A DNA stretch of 64,000 bases from CAZYBU01 sp964645775 (GTDB taxonomy: Bacteria > Spirochaetota > UBA4802 > UBA5550). The DNA lies in assembly GCA_964645775.1 (NCBI GenBank), contig CAZYBU010000016.1, positions 5,369 to 69,368 on the forward strand, given 5' to 3'. Every line of letters starts with the position of its first letter. Position 1 is the stretch's first letter. The notes beneath the pieces are model-generated. The model was not told the origin of the DNA. It ran no database searches and saw nothing but the letters and a program-made list of their open reading frames with translations. Positions 51,066 through 59,677 of the stretch are shown in pieces. The position numbers and the translations under genes are program-made.

Positions 51066-52154
51066 TCAGTGGGCCGGTTTAAAGACGTTCCCCGCGGCCA
51101 TGCCCTTCAGGGTGCGGATGAGAACCACGCTCCATAGGAAAACCATGAGCATAACCGTGAAAAGGTAGATTACGTAAACGGACGGCCAGGCCGTAAGCTT
51201 CCAGGTAACGCCCGTGGCAACGCTCTGGGCCCCCAGGGGAAAGGTGAAGGCCCACCAGGAGAGGGCGTAGGGAAGCTCGATCTTTCGTATGTAGTAGGTG
51301 ATGATAATAAGGGCCATGATAAACCACCAGAGGGAGAATCCCCAGTTCAAAAGGATTCCGATTCTCCCCACCGTATTGAATACCGTGGAATCGATTCCCG
51401 GGACTGCATGGTGATTGAAAAGGTGCATCATCTTGAAGAGAATGACCCCGATAATCGCCGTGGGTGCAACCCCGATAAAGAAGGTGGAAGCGAACCTTGA
51501 TATAGGGAGTTCGTGATAGATGTAGCGATGATAGACGGCCGAACCGACGAAAAGAAAAAGGAAGAACCCGACTCCCAGGCTGACCATGGAGAGGCCGAAT
51601 GTCAGTTCATGGGTCGCGGGCATAATGCCGGCCAGCTCGAAACCGGCTACCGGTATTATAAGCTTTGATACGGGAGGAATATACCAGCCAAAATTGGCGT
51701 GGTGCAGCTCGATTTCCCTGTGCCTGAAAATATGCGTGAGGATGATAAAACCGAAGAGATATATTCCGATTGAACCGACCAGCCAGAGGTAATAGGCGAT
51801 CTGGTGAGAAAGATCGACTGAAAAAATAAGTCCGGGAAATTTCAGAAAATCGAGCGAGAGTACGATAAGTGAGATCGGCATGGTCGGAAAGAAATTGGAC
51901 GCGATAGGGTGGTCGAAGTCTTTCTTCACCTGGTCAAAGAACATGAAAAACCTCAGGGTCCAGGGGATCATTGCCAGGATGAACATTATGATTGAAAGAA
52001 ACACAAAGAAGATGACGATCATCTTTTTACCCGGAAAGTTCCCGAAGGATATTGCCAGCGGTATGACGGCAGTACCCATGACAGAAGCGAACCAGGCGGG
52101 ATTAAAGTACCGGATGATGTCTGTGAATCCTGTTTTCGTTTCTGTTGTCTGCAT
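51066..52154 (-). CDS. TDT/SLAC1-family transporter (TehA/Mae1/Ssu1 type)
   Basis: The protein has 362 residues and ten hydrophobic helices, as in the tellurite-resistance/dicarboxylate transporter family. The opening FNPAWFASVMGTAVIPLAISFG (about 17-38) is diagnostic, and SWWAFTFPLGAQSVATGVT (about 307-325) is the second conserved block. The family includes TehA, malate permease Mae1, the yeast sulfite exporter Ssu1 and the plant anion channel SLAC1, so the substrate is an anion that cannot be fixed here. A GGGGG site precedes the ATG. The divergent upstream region holds a CsoR-like palindrome. Confidence 0.88.
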   Translation of the reverse strand: MQTTETKTGFTDIIRYFNPAWFASVMGTAVIPLAISFGNFPGKKMIVIFFVFLSIIMFILAMIPWTLRFFMFFDQVKKDFDHPIASNFFPTMPISLIVLSLDFLKFPGLIFSVDLSHQIAYYLWLVGSIGIYLFGFIILTHIFRHREIELHHANFGWYIPPVSKLIIPVAGFELAGIMPATHELTFGLSMVSLGVGFFLFLFVGSAVYHRYIYHELPISRFASTFFIGVAPTAIIGVILFKMMHLFNHHAVPGIDSTVFNTVGRIGILLNWGFSLWWFIMALIIITYYIRKIELPYALSWWAFTFPLGAQSVATGVTWKLTAWPSVYVIYLFTVMLMVFLWSVVLIRTLKGMAAGNVFKPAH

Positions 52155-52310
52155 ACAAGCCCCCTTTTAATGCTTTTTCGAGCGTAGATCGGCTATTTTA
52201 AGCATTTAATGTAATAGTGGATGTACGTTAGATTATACTAATACAGTCAAGGGAATTTTATCTTTTCCCATCTCTCGGGCGATAAAAAGTACGCCTTGAA
52301 TACCCCAACA

Positions 52311-52328
52311 ATACCCCCTTGGGGGTAT
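52311..52328. promoter_or_regulatory. G-tract palindrome resembling CsoR/RcnR/CstR operators
   Basis: ATACCCCC-TT-GGGGGTAT (52311-52328) is a perfect inverted repeat with eight-base arms. A partial copy, ATACCCC, lies just left at 52300. Operators of the CsoR/RcnR/FrmR/CstR family have this form (TA plus a C/G tract around a short centre). It lies in the 316-base gap between the divergent TDT transporter and binding-protein genes. I see no gene in that gap and no member of the repressor family in the window. Confidence 0.5.
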
Positions 52329-52470
52329 CCCCGGATTAGTCTTTCTGCTGTATATTAAACACAGTATTTAAAATGTTGAGATCAACCGGGAGGTCAGAGG
52401 TCATAAGAAAATTCATTGCGCGTCTCCAGGCAGAAGGCTTCATAACATGATACTAAGTAGGAGGTGCAAG

Positions 52471-53574
52471 ATGAAAAGACTGTTGGTTATACTGATAAGT
52501 CTATCCTTTATGACCTTCTGGGGATGCAAGAAGGCGGATACAGAGTCTGTCACGGACCTGGCTGACAGAACGGTGGAAGTGCCCAAAACTGTCAACCGGG
52601 TGGTTGCCGTTGGACCTTCCGCCCTCAGGTATGTCATTTACCTTAAGTCTTTCGACAGGGTTGTGGGGATCGAGAGTTTCGAGAACCAGGTTTTTACCTC
52701 ACGGGCTTATCACTATATTTATGACGTGAAGAAGCTGCCTGTTGTAGGCTACGGCGGTCCGGAGAGGCTGGAGCTTAAGCCGGATATTGAGGCCATCGAG
52801 GAAGTTAAGCCGGATCTCATTTTAGCCGGACATATGGACGCGGAAGATGCTGATTCCCTCCAGGAGGCTACAGGAGTACCGGTCGTGGTTGTCAAGCTGG
52901 GACCCCGGTTCGGTCTCATTGGCGAGGAGTTCTTTACTTCCCTTGAGGTTGTCGGCAAGGTTCTGGACCGGGAACAGGAAGCGAAGGACGTAATCAGCTT
53001 CTATAAAGGGGTGCTTGATGATATCAGGAGGCGTATCCCGGAAGGGAAAAGAGCGCCTATGATTTACGCCGCGGTATTCTCATGCAGCGAACTCATGGAT
53101 GCCTCTGCCGACAAGCCGGCCTTCGCTCCCCTTGATCTCCTGGCAATGGAGAACGGGGACCTGGGAAAAGGGAAAGGCGAAGACACTCTGGTTAACAAGA
53201 GGGAGCTCATGCAGATCATGCCGGACATGGTCCTCACGGACTGCATAGGCTGCACACAGGCGCCCGAGGAGTGCCAGAAGGCCATAGGTTTCCTGAAGAA
53301 GATGCAGACCTATCAGCAGAACAAGCTCATCATGCTTCCTTTTGATCTTTATTCCGCGAACCTGAGCGCCGCCCTGGTAGATACCTACGCCTTCGGTAAG
53401 ATCATGTACCCTGAAGGATTCAAGGACGTTGATCTTCCCCAAAAGGGTGAGAAGATATACAGTGAGCTCATCGGAAAGGAAGGGCTTTACAAGCGCGTTG
53501 TTAAGGATTTCGGAATTCCGGGAAGCAAGCTTTCCCTGGAATGCAAAGAATACGAGAGGGTATTAAATTACTGA
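52471..53574 (+). CDS. Iron/corrinoid-type ABC transporter substrate-binding lipoprotein
   Basis: The protein has 367 residues from the ATG at 52471 (GGAGGTG upstream). A signal peptide ends in the lipobox FWGC (Cys 19). The two-lobed periplasmic binding fold of the iron-siderophore/cobalamin family is visible: VTDLADRTVEVPKTVNRVVAVG (about 30-51), RLELKPDIEAIEEVKPDLILAGH (about 101-123) and VVVKLGP. Its ligand is unknown; a metal chelate is typical. There is no permease or ATPase gene next to it, so its partners are elsewhere, or it works as a sensor. The CsoR-like palindrome lies about 140 bases upstream. Confidence 0.85.
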   Translation: MKRLLVILISLSFMTFWGCKKADTESVTDLADRTVEVPKTVNRVVAVGPSALRYVIYLKSFDRVVGIESFENQVFTSRAYHYIYDVKKLPVVGYGGPERLELKPDIEAIEEVKPDLILAGHMDAEDADSLQEATGVPVVVVKLGPRFGLIGEEFFTSLEVVGKVLDREQEAKDVISFYKGVLDDIRRRIPEGKRAPMIYAAVFSCSELMDASADKPAFAPLDLLAMENGDLGKGKGEDTLVNKRELMQIMPDMVLTDCIGCTQAPEECQKAIGFLKKMQTYQQNKLIMLPFDLYSANLSAALVDTYAFGKIMYPEGFKDVDLPQKGEKIYSELIGKEGLYKRVVKDFGIPGSKLSLECKEYERVLNY

Positions 53575-53628
53575 TGATTCAGGTAGGGTGATGATATACA
53601 TGAGTCATGGAGATAGAGCGAAAGCCTC

Positions 53629-53760
53629 ATGCAGGGACCTCCCGCTCCGGGAGGTTCCGCATCTGGCTGTTATGAGTGAGTATATTTATTCAGCAAGTAT
53701 TCCTGGAGACGCTTTTACGCGCGGAAAAAGATGAATAGTCTCCCCGCCGCAGTAGGCGGG
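53629..53760 (+). other. Structured non-coding region of unknown kind
   Basis: The 377-base gap from 53575 to 53951 has no convincing gene. It holds a long hairpin: ATGC (53629-53632), bulged A, GGGACCTCCC (53634-53643), loop GCTCC, GGGAGGTTCC (53649-53658) and GCAT (53659-53662). A second stem is CCCGCC (53743-53748), loop GCAGTA, GGCGGG (53755-53760). Neither is followed by a T run, so they are not ordinary terminators. It could be a leader RNA, riboswitch or small RNA ahead of the sensor kinase. I could not match it to a class I know. Confidence 0.45.
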
Positions 53761-53951
53761 TGGATTAGAGATTCTTATGGAAGATAACGTTAAGGAATAA
53801 TACTGATATGTATTATACTTTTCCGGACTTGCATATTTTTCTCTTCTGATATAACGTGGTAAGAGGTGAGCAGAACAGTGAAATGATCAGGCCGGAATGA
53901 GCATGAAGGAGAGAGGCCAGACAGAGGGCCCGTGGCAAGGAGAAGGCTGAT

Positions 53952-55367
53952 ATGGAACAGAAGATTCCGGAAACCGGCCAGGGAAAGAAGATGTCACATT
54001 TTGATGTGCTCCTCAGGGAGATGATCTGCGGCTTCATGCTTCTGACACGCAAGGAGGAGACCTGGATCATACAGGATTATAACCCGGCCATATCACGTTT
54101 AACCGGCCTTACGCAGGTTTCCCGGGGTTTCTCACTCTGCGATCTGTTTCCAGATTCCTGTTATCTTTTACTGGAGATGCTTGAAGAATCGGAACGTTCA
54201 GGTGAATCGGTAAACAGGGAAATTGAACTTCCCGAGATTAATGTTATTGGAAATGTAATAGCCTGCATGGTGGATGAAACCTCATCCAACCTGATCATTT
54301 ACGACCTTACGGAAAAAGAGATGATCAGCCGGGACCTGCGGGAACGTAACAAGGAACTCAACTGCCTTTACCACCTTTCCCGGATCGTGGAAACACCTGG
54401 CGTCGGCATAACAGGTGTCCTTGAGAGAACCGTGGATATTCTGCCAGCCGGATTCAGATTCCCGGAAAAGACCGGCGTCTATGTCTACCTGGAAGGTCTT
54501 CCGCGCGAGAACAGGCTTTTTAACCCTGATGGTAAAATCATGGAACATCCAATCCAGGTCTTTGGAGGCAGGAGGGGAGTCCTCAGGATAAGCCTTCCTG
54601 ATGAAGAGAACCTGATGTTCCTGGATGAGGAACGGAAACTGGCGGAGGCCTTTGCCAGCCGCCTGGGCGTGATAATCGAAAAGATCAGGGACGAGGAGAG
54701 AATTCGTGAACTCTCTTCCCGGCTGATCGAATCCCAGGAGAATGAACGCCGAAGGGTCGCCTGTGACCTTCACGACGGCCCTATCCAGACCATGCTCGTA
54801 TCCAAAATTAATATCGCGGAGTATATCAAAGCAGGGGGTCGCTCGAATCCCCTTCTTGAACGGGGCCTTCAGCTCATGGATCGGGCGCTCTCCGATCTGC
54901 GGGAGGTATGCGATGATCTCTATCCCTCCGTACTGGAGGATATCGGTATAAGCGCCGCGATAAACCGGTACTGCGAGAATTACCTGGAGCCAAACGGCAT
55001 AGAGGTGATCAAGGAATTTTCCGTACCTTCAGACTGTTCATCACACTACCAGGAGAACCTTTACCGCATATCCCAGGAGCTTCTTTCAAACGTGATGAAA
55101 CACTCCGGCGCTGATACGGTCTACTACACTCTTACGATTACAAGAGATCCGGATGGCACCGGCATTTACCTTGAAGTAACAGATAACGGTCTCGGTTTTG
55201 ATATTTCTGATTCGGCCTGTCAGGGGACAGGCCTCAGAAGCATCCAGTTCAGGGCCGAGGCCCTGGATTGTCGTTTTCATGTCATATCTGAAGAGGGCAA
55301 TGGTGCCAGAGCTATAGTGACAAGCAGGAAGGATTATGTACCCGATAAAGGTCTTTATAGCGGATGA
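53952..55367 (+). CDS. NarL-type sensor histidine kinase, cytoplasmic
   Basis: The protein has 471 residues. It has a PAS-like N-terminal domain (about 12-115, IQDYNPAISRLTGLTQVSRG), a GAF-like middle region (about 130-245), and a HisKA_3 dimer domain with phospho-histidine in ENERRRVACDLHDGPIQTML (His about 273). A C-terminal ATPase has the N-box RISQELLSNVMKHSGA (about 368) and G-box VTDNGLGFDISDSACQGTGLRS. No transmembrane helix is visible, so it should sense an internal signal. The stop lies 32 bases inside the response regulator gene, forming a two-component pair. It precedes the convergent hydrogenase maturation genes. Confidence 0.92.
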   Translation: MEQKIPETGQGKKMSHFDVLLREMICGFMLLTRKEETWIIQDYNPAISRLTGLTQVSRGFSLCDLFPDSCYLLLEMLEESERSGESVNREIELPEINVIGNVIACMVDETSSNLIIYDLTEKEMISRDLRERNKELNCLYHLSRIVETPGVGITGVLERTVDILPAGFRFPEKTGVYVYLEGLPRENRLFNPDGKIMEHPIQVFGGRRGVLRISLPDEENLMFLDEERKLAEAFASRLGVIIEKIRDEERIRELSSRLIESQENERRRVACDLHDGPIQTMLVSKINIAEYIKAGGRSNPLLERGLQLMDRALSDLREVCDDLYPSVLEDIGISAAINRYCENYLEPNGIEVIKEFSVPSDCSSHYQENLYRISQELLSNVMKHSGADTVYYTLTITRDPDGTGIYLEVTDNGLGFDISDSACQGTGLRSIQFRAEALDCRFHVISEEGNGARAIVTSRKDYVPDKGLYSG

Positions 55368-56010
55368 TCACTCCATTGTCCGGGAAGGGATACGATTGAT
55401 CCTTTCAAAGGAAACGGACTACGAAGTGACAGGAGAGGAAGGTGACGGTCGAAAGGCCCTGGAGGAGATAGAGAGGCATCCTCCTGACGTGGCCATACTC
55501 GATATCTCCATGACCTCCATAACAGGACTCGATGTTGCCCGGGAGATAAAAAGGGTTCTCCCGGAGGTGAAGATAATCATCCTGTCCCAGTACGATAACG
55601 ATGAGTACGTTACCGAGGCGATGGAGATCGGAGTGGAAGGGTACGTTATGAAGCAGGACGTGAGCGATACCCTGCTCTCTTCCATAAGCGCCGTCATGAA
55701 CGGTTATAATTACCTGAGTCCCAGGATAACGACCAGGTTCCTCGACGAGTACAGGGACATGGCCGGGATGAAAAAAAGGCCCAGGATGGCGGCCGAAGTC
55801 CTTCGATCTCCCTACAGGGCCCTGACGAAAAGGGAACGGGAGATACTCAAGCTTGTCTCAGAGGGAAAGAAGAACCGGGAGATCGCGTCCCTCCTTTTTA
55901 TCTCCGATCAGACCGTCAAGGTCCACAGGAGGAACATCATGAAGAAACTGAACGTGGGGAGCGTGACGGAACTGGTCCGGTACGCCATGAAACACGGCCT
56001 GATTGAGTAA
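55336..56010 (+). CDS. LuxR-type response regulator
   Basis: The protein has 224 residues. The receiver domain opens KVFIADDHSIVREGIRLIL (about 5-23), with phospho-acceptor Asp in DVAILDISM (about 56) and conserved Lys in YVMKQDVSD. The C-terminal LuxR helix-turn-helix is LTKREREILKLVSEGKKNREIA (about 158-179) with SDQTVKVHRRNIMKKL. It is the partner of the overlapping kinase. Its target genes are unknown; the hyp genes immediately convergent may or may not be among them. Confidence 0.94.
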   Translation: MYPIKVFIADDHSIVREGIRLILSKETDYEVTGEEGDGRKALEEIERHPPDVAILDISMTSITGLDVAREIKRVLPEVKIIILSQYDNDEYVTEAMEIGVEGYVMKQDVSDTLLSSISAVMNGYNYLSPRITTRFLDEYRDMAGMKKRPRMAAEVLRSPYRALTKREREILKLVSEGKKNREIASLLFISDQTVKVHRRNIMKKLNVGSVTELVRYAMKHGLIE

Positions 56011-56025
56011 CGGAACAAACTCTTT

Positions 56026-56766
56026 TCAGTGTGAGTGGCCGGAGACGTGGTCTTTCAGGCGCTTGCACCTCTGCTCGATAAACTCGATCCATCCGTCTAT
56101 GCCTTCCCCGGTTTTGGAGGAGACGCGGAAGGTCTCCAGGTAAGGATTGAGGGTCACGGCTTCCTTTTCGACCTTATCCATGTCGAAATCGAGATATTCC
56201 GCTATATCAATCTTCGTTACCATGAAAACGTGGGATGACCGGAAGGCCGTGGGATACTTGGCCGGCTTATCGTCACCTTCGGGGGTGGAGACCATGACTA
56301 CCCGTATCTCCTCTCCCAGGTCGTAGGAGGAAGGGCATACCAGGTTCCCGACATTCTCGATAAAGAGTATGTCCGGGTCGCCCCCTATCTCTTTTTTCAG
56401 ATGATCGTATCCCTTCATGATAAGGGGGGCTTCCAGGTGACAGGCGCCGGCCGTTGTGAGCTGGAAGGCTGAGACACCCTGTTTCCTGACGCGCTCGGCG
56501 TCCCGTTCCGTCTCCAGGTCTCCTATGAGGAAGCCGAGCCTGTATTTCTCCTTCAGCCGCCGGGCAGTCTCCTCCATTAAGGACGTTTTACCGGAACCGG
56601 GTGAGCTTATCAGATTTACGCAGAGAACCCCGTTGTTATGGAAATAGGAACGGTTCTCCGCGGCGTGGGCCTCGTTATGCGAGAGCAGGCTCTGGTTCAC
56701 GCTAACCTGTCTGTCTTCGTGAAGGTGTTCTCCTCCCGGGGAGGAGCATCCGCAGGTATCGCACAT
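56026..56766 (-). CDS. hypB: Hydrogenase nickel incorporation GTPase HypB
   Basis: HypB is the GTPase that delivers nickel to [NiFe]-hydrogenase with HypA. The protein has 246 residues. The N-terminal metal motif MCDTCGC is present, followed by a short His-containing stretch (EHLHEDRQVS). GTPase motifs are ISSPGSGKTSLMEET (about 53-67), IGDLETERDAERV (about 82-94), FIENVGNLVCPSSYDLG with the conserved Cys (about 134-150) and MVTKIDIAEYL (about 182). It is the last gene of the minus-strand run protease-hypC-hypA-hypB. No hydrogenase subunit gene is in the window. Confidence 0.96.
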   Translation of the reverse strand: MCDTCGCSSPGGEHLHEDRQVSVNQSLLSHNEAHAAENRSYFHNNGVLCVNLISSPGSGKTSLMEETARRLKEKYRLGFLIGDLETERDAERVRKQGVSAFQLTTAGACHLEAPLIMKGYDHLKKEIGGDPDILFIENVGNLVCPSSYDLGEEIRVVMVSTPEGDDKPAKYPTAFRSSHVFMVTKIDIAEYLDFDMDKVEKEAVTLNPYLETFRVSSKTGEGIDGWIEFIEQRCKRLKDHVSGHSH

Positions 56767-56768
56767 AA

Positions 56769-57128
56769 TCAGTTGTCTCCTTTATCGATTTCAAGGCTTT
56801 CCAGAAAGAGCTCCTCGCCGCTTACCAGTGTGAGGGCGGACGAGTCGCATTTCGGGCATGCGGGAAACTCGAAGTTGTCAACTTCGAATTCTTCTCCGCA
56901 GTTGTCGCAGCGGTAGAGGATCGGCTCTTCGTTTATGGTAAGTTCCGCGTCCCTGAGCCAGGGATAGTCCCGCTTGATGGCGTTAAAGGCGAACTCGAAG
57001 GTATGGACCTCCACGCCGGACATCTTGCCGATACGGGTTATGACCCGGGTCACGCAGTTTCCGTCATTCTCCTTCATGTGACGTTCAATGACCGGGACCA
57101 TTCCGAGTATGAGAGAAGCTTCGTGCAA
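56769..57128 (-). CDS. hypA: Hydrogenase nickel incorporation protein HypA
   Basis: HypA is the nickel-binding partner of HypB. The protein has 119 residues, normal length. The N-terminal nickel site MHEASLI is intact. The zinc site is CDNCGEEFEVDNFEFPACPKC (21 residues at about 74-94; Cys pairs CDNC and CPKC). The gene lies between hypC (four bases upstream) and hypB (two bases downstream), so all are co-transcribed. It acts in the cytoplasm on the hydrogenase large-subunit precursor, whose gene must be elsewhere. Confidence 0.95.
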   Translation of the reverse strand: MHEASLILGMVPVIERHMKENDGNCVTRVITRIGKMSGVEVHTFEFAFNAIKRDYPWLRDAELTINEEPILYRCDNCGEEFEVDNFEFPACPKCDSSALTLVSGEELFLESLEIDKGDN

Positions 57129-57132
57129 AGTT

Positions 57133-57378
57133 TTACCAGGTCTTGTACAGGTTATCCGATTTTTCTTCGATCTCGGCTATGGTGGCTTTCGCCTCGTTGA
57201 TATAGTCCTCGTCCACCACGCTTACCCCAAAACCGGCGTGGACCAGGACCCATATCCCTTCTTTGACCTCTTCCGGGTCCAGGAGACTCAGGTTGACGTC
57301 ACGGGTGACTCCGTCCACTTCTCCTGTTCCCAGGGGATAATCGATCTCCGTTATCTGCATGGGAATCCCGATACACAT
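57133..57378 (-). CDS. hypC: Hydrogenase maturation chaperone HypC/HybG
   Basis: The protein has 81 residues. HypC starts MCIGIPMQI with the catalytic Cys2 that carries the Fe(CN)2CO unit together with HypD. GVTRDVNLSLL and GIWVLVHAGFGVSVVDEDYI (about 42-61) are typical. The start shares a base with the stop of the maturation protease (TGATG). HypD, HypE and HypF are not in the window, so the maturation set is split in this genome. Confidence 0.94.
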   Translation of the reverse strand: MCIGIPMQITEIDYPLGTGEVDGVTRDVNLSLLDPEEVKEGIWVLVHAGFGVSVVDEDYINEAKATIAEIEEKSDNLYKTW

Positions 57379-57881
57379 CAGACCACTCCCTCCTTCTCAA
57401 GAATCGCGTCTATCTCTTCCACCAGGGCGTCCCTGACCTTCTCCATGGCTTTGTGTCCATCTTCTGTCATGTTCATGGAGGTGGAGATATCGGCCGGGAC
57501 GAAACCTATCAGCTTAACGTATTCCGGCAGGGTCTCCATGAGTTCCATGGTGGCGAGGATCTCCTGGACGCCCCCGGAATGGGCCGTGACCTTTATCCTC
57601 GATTTTTTGCCGGAGAAGATGGCCTCCTTCTCGTAGAGGAGAACATCGCCCGGCTTAAATTCCCTGTTGTCCACCTTTACTGCGTCGATGATAAAGAGAT
57701 GGGTCACTTCCCCGGTCTCCGTGATGACCGGAATGGTTGTTGTTCCGGCGTCGATAAGCGTGACGTAATCGCCGTATTTCTCGTTAAAGAAATCCTCGTA
57801 TTTTTTTACGAACCAGACTCCGAAGCCTTCATCTCCGAAGAGGATGTTCCCGACGCCCAGTATCTTGATTTTTATATCCAT
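57378..57881 (-). CDS. Hydrogenase maturation protease (HyaD/HycI family)
   Basis: The protein has 167 residues from the ATG at 57881; a GTG two codons earlier (57887) is possible. It begins with the family motif ILGVGNILFGDEGFGVWFVKKYE (about 6-28), in which Glu and later residues bind nickel in the substrate. LIDAGTTTIP and VTAHSGGVQEILATMELM (about 104-121) follow. The protease removes the C-terminal tail of a matured hydrogenase large subunit. It starts the run with hypC, hypA and hypB. Which hydrogenase it serves is not visible. Confidence 0.92.
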   Translation of the reverse strand: MDIKIKILGVGNILFGDEGFGVWFVKKYEDFFNEKYGDYVTLIDAGTTTIPVITETGEVTHLFIIDAVKVDNREFKPGDVLLYEKEAIFSGKKSRIKVTAHSGGVQEILATMELMETLPEYVKLIGFVPADISTSMNMTEDGHKAMEKVRDALVEEIDAILEKEGVV

Positions 57882-57992
57882 GAACACGTCCGTAAATGAT
57901 TTCAGGTTGCCCTTTCCTGTAAAAGAACACTTCCTGGATACTCTCCGCGGGACTCTGTGGTGTCAAGAAATATTGTTACAGCTTTCTCTTAA

Positions 57993-58073
57993 GTGTTCCG
58001 ACGATGCTTCGTGCCGCCGGAATTGCGCTGCTGATTTCGTCAAATGTTCCGCCGCACTGCGAGCGTCGGAACA
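57993..58073. repeat. Intergenic inverted repeats TGTTCCGACG / CGTCGGAACA
   Basis: TGTTCCGACG (57993-58002) is the exact complement of CGTCGGAACA (58064-58073), and a nested arm TGTTCCG (58045-58051) pairs with the same right arm. A related hairpin (TGTTCCGCTGCGCTCAGGAACG) lies at 62811-62832. These sit in the 355-base gap between the maturation protease and the lipoprotein at 58237, where I see no gene and no good promoter. The element may be a small dispersed repeat. Confidence 0.4.
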
Positions 58074-58236
58074 GCCCACTCGACCGGAAATCCCGTCCCG
58101 TGTGAGCTGCCGATGCCCCCACCGGGATATCTTAAAGGATCGTTGATAAATTTCAGTAATTTCATTGACCTGTTAGCGGGAGCGATAAATATGCTCTCCG
58201 AAACAGTGATTTGCAAAGGCTTCTCACGGAGGAACA

Positions 58237-59403
58237 ATGGGCGTCAGAAATCTATTATTATTTCTCATCATGCTTTCCCTGGCCGTTTTGCCGGCCTGCG
58301 AACCTGCCGGTAATACTTCTGAAAAAAAGAGAACCTTTGAGCGGAAATATGACCTTACGGCCCGCCTTATAGCCGGGATGAAGGTTCCGGAGTACTCTGA
58401 TCTCTCCTCCCTGAACGCGAACTCCAATTACGTGACCTACGGCAATTCCATTAACAGGGGATGGAAGGGTTTCTTCGGGCCGAACATGGAAAAAATACGG
58501 CAATGGCGGGAGAAACATGACCGTGGAAGCAAATATAAAAAGATATTCTATCCCTTCAGTGGTCCGGACGTTCTCCATCCCCTCCTTTTTTACCCGAAGG
58601 CAAAGGAGATTCTTATGTTCGGCCTGGAACCGACCCGGGGCGTGCCGGACGTGACCGGAAAGAAGCCGGAAGAGATCCTTCCCCTCCTGGCCGGCGTGAA
58701 ACCGGCCATCAACTTCACCCTGAACCACGCATTCTTCGTCACGAAGGACATGCAGAAGAAGGTGGGACGTAATTCCTTCTCGGGCATCACCGGTATCATG
58801 ATGTTCTTTCTGGCGCGGGGCGGATACCGGGTTCTTGACGTGAAGGAGGTCCACCTGGATGAAAAGGGTATTCTTACGGAGGGAACAATCACGGAAGGTA
58901 AAAAGTCCCGAGTCGAGGTCCCGGGAGTGGAGATCCGTTTCCGAAAAGGCAGGGCCGGGCCCGCGATTACGGCCCGTTACTTTCAGCTCGACATAGGTGA
59001 CGGCTCGAAGCGGCTTCCCGCCTTCCTGGCCTACCTGGAAGAGTACGCCCCCTTCGCTTCTGTCGTGAAGTCAGCCTCTTATCTTATGCACATGGACCAG
59101 TTCTCAAAGATCAGAAAGGCGTTTTTGGACCGCAGCCGTTTTCTTATCCAGGACGATTCCGGTGTTCCCTATTCCGTTCTGGAGAAGGGAGACTGGGATA
59201 TCTATTTCTACGGTAAGTATCACAAACCGCTGCCGGTCTTCCATTACCGGTACCAGCCTGATCTGGAGAAGGCGGTGGAGAAGAGCAGCCTGGCACCGGT
59301 CCCCTTTGTCTACGGCTACGGCTACGGCTACCCGAACATGACCTATCACCTTGTCATGGCGGAGAAGAACAGAAAAGATGAAAAAGGGAAGGGCGCGGAG
59401 TAA
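58237..59403 (+). CDS. Conserved lipoprotein, unknown function
   Basis: The protein has 388 residues. The signal peptide (GVRNLLLFLIMLSLAVLPAC) ends in a lipobox with Cys about 21. The mature part has notable blocks: FYPFSGPDVLHPLLFYPKAK (about 107-126), MFGLEPTRGVPDV, FTLNHAFFVTKDMQKKVGR (about 164-182) and near the end YGYGYGYPNMTYHLVMAEK. These look like a conserved family with a substrate pocket, but I cannot name it. GGAGGAAC precedes the ATG. It is not coupled to the barrel genes downstream (274-base gap with no clear gene). Confidence 0.78.
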   Translation: MGVRNLLLFLIMLSLAVLPACEPAGNTSEKKRTFERKYDLTARLIAGMKVPEYSDLSSLNANSNYVTYGNSINRGWKGFFGPNMEKIRQWREKHDRGSKYKKIFYPFSGPDVLHPLLFYPKAKEILMFGLEPTRGVPDVTGKKPEEILPLLAGVKPAINFTLNHAFFVTKDMQKKVGRNSFSGITGIMMFFLARGGYRVLDVKEVHLDEKGILTEGTITEGKKSRVEVPGVEIRFRKGRAGPAITARYFQLDIGDGSKRLPAFLAYLEEYAPFASVVKSASYLMHMDQFSKIRKAFLDRSRFLIQDDSGVPYSVLEKGDWDIYFYGKYHKPLPVFHYRYQPDLEKAVEKSSLAPVPFVYGYGYGYPNMTYHLVMAEKNRKDEKGKGAE

Positions 59404-59677
59404 CCGGCCGCTCACTTTCCCGGCGCGCGCCCTGTGGGATTCTCACTTTTTTCGGCTACGTCATCAACCACGGACTTTTTCTGGCCCGTGTCCACCTGTC
59501 TCTTTCTATTCAGAGGATTGCCGGGTGGATGGTGGTCGCTAACCGGGGTTTGTGGCGTAACTGTACTATTATGAGAAGTTACTGAATTGTTGTAGTTTTT
59601 TCACATTGACATGTAAAAAAACTTGCGTTGCTCCTGCAGTCTTGTAAACTCATTGACCTTGATAAAGGGGTGAGTTT

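Noticed and set aside
53575..53951. Known riboswitch class (c-di-GMP, cobalamin, molybdenum cofactor)
   Set aside because: I looked for the conserved words of these classes. A GCGAAAGCC stretch is slightly reminiscent, but the invariant sequences are missing.
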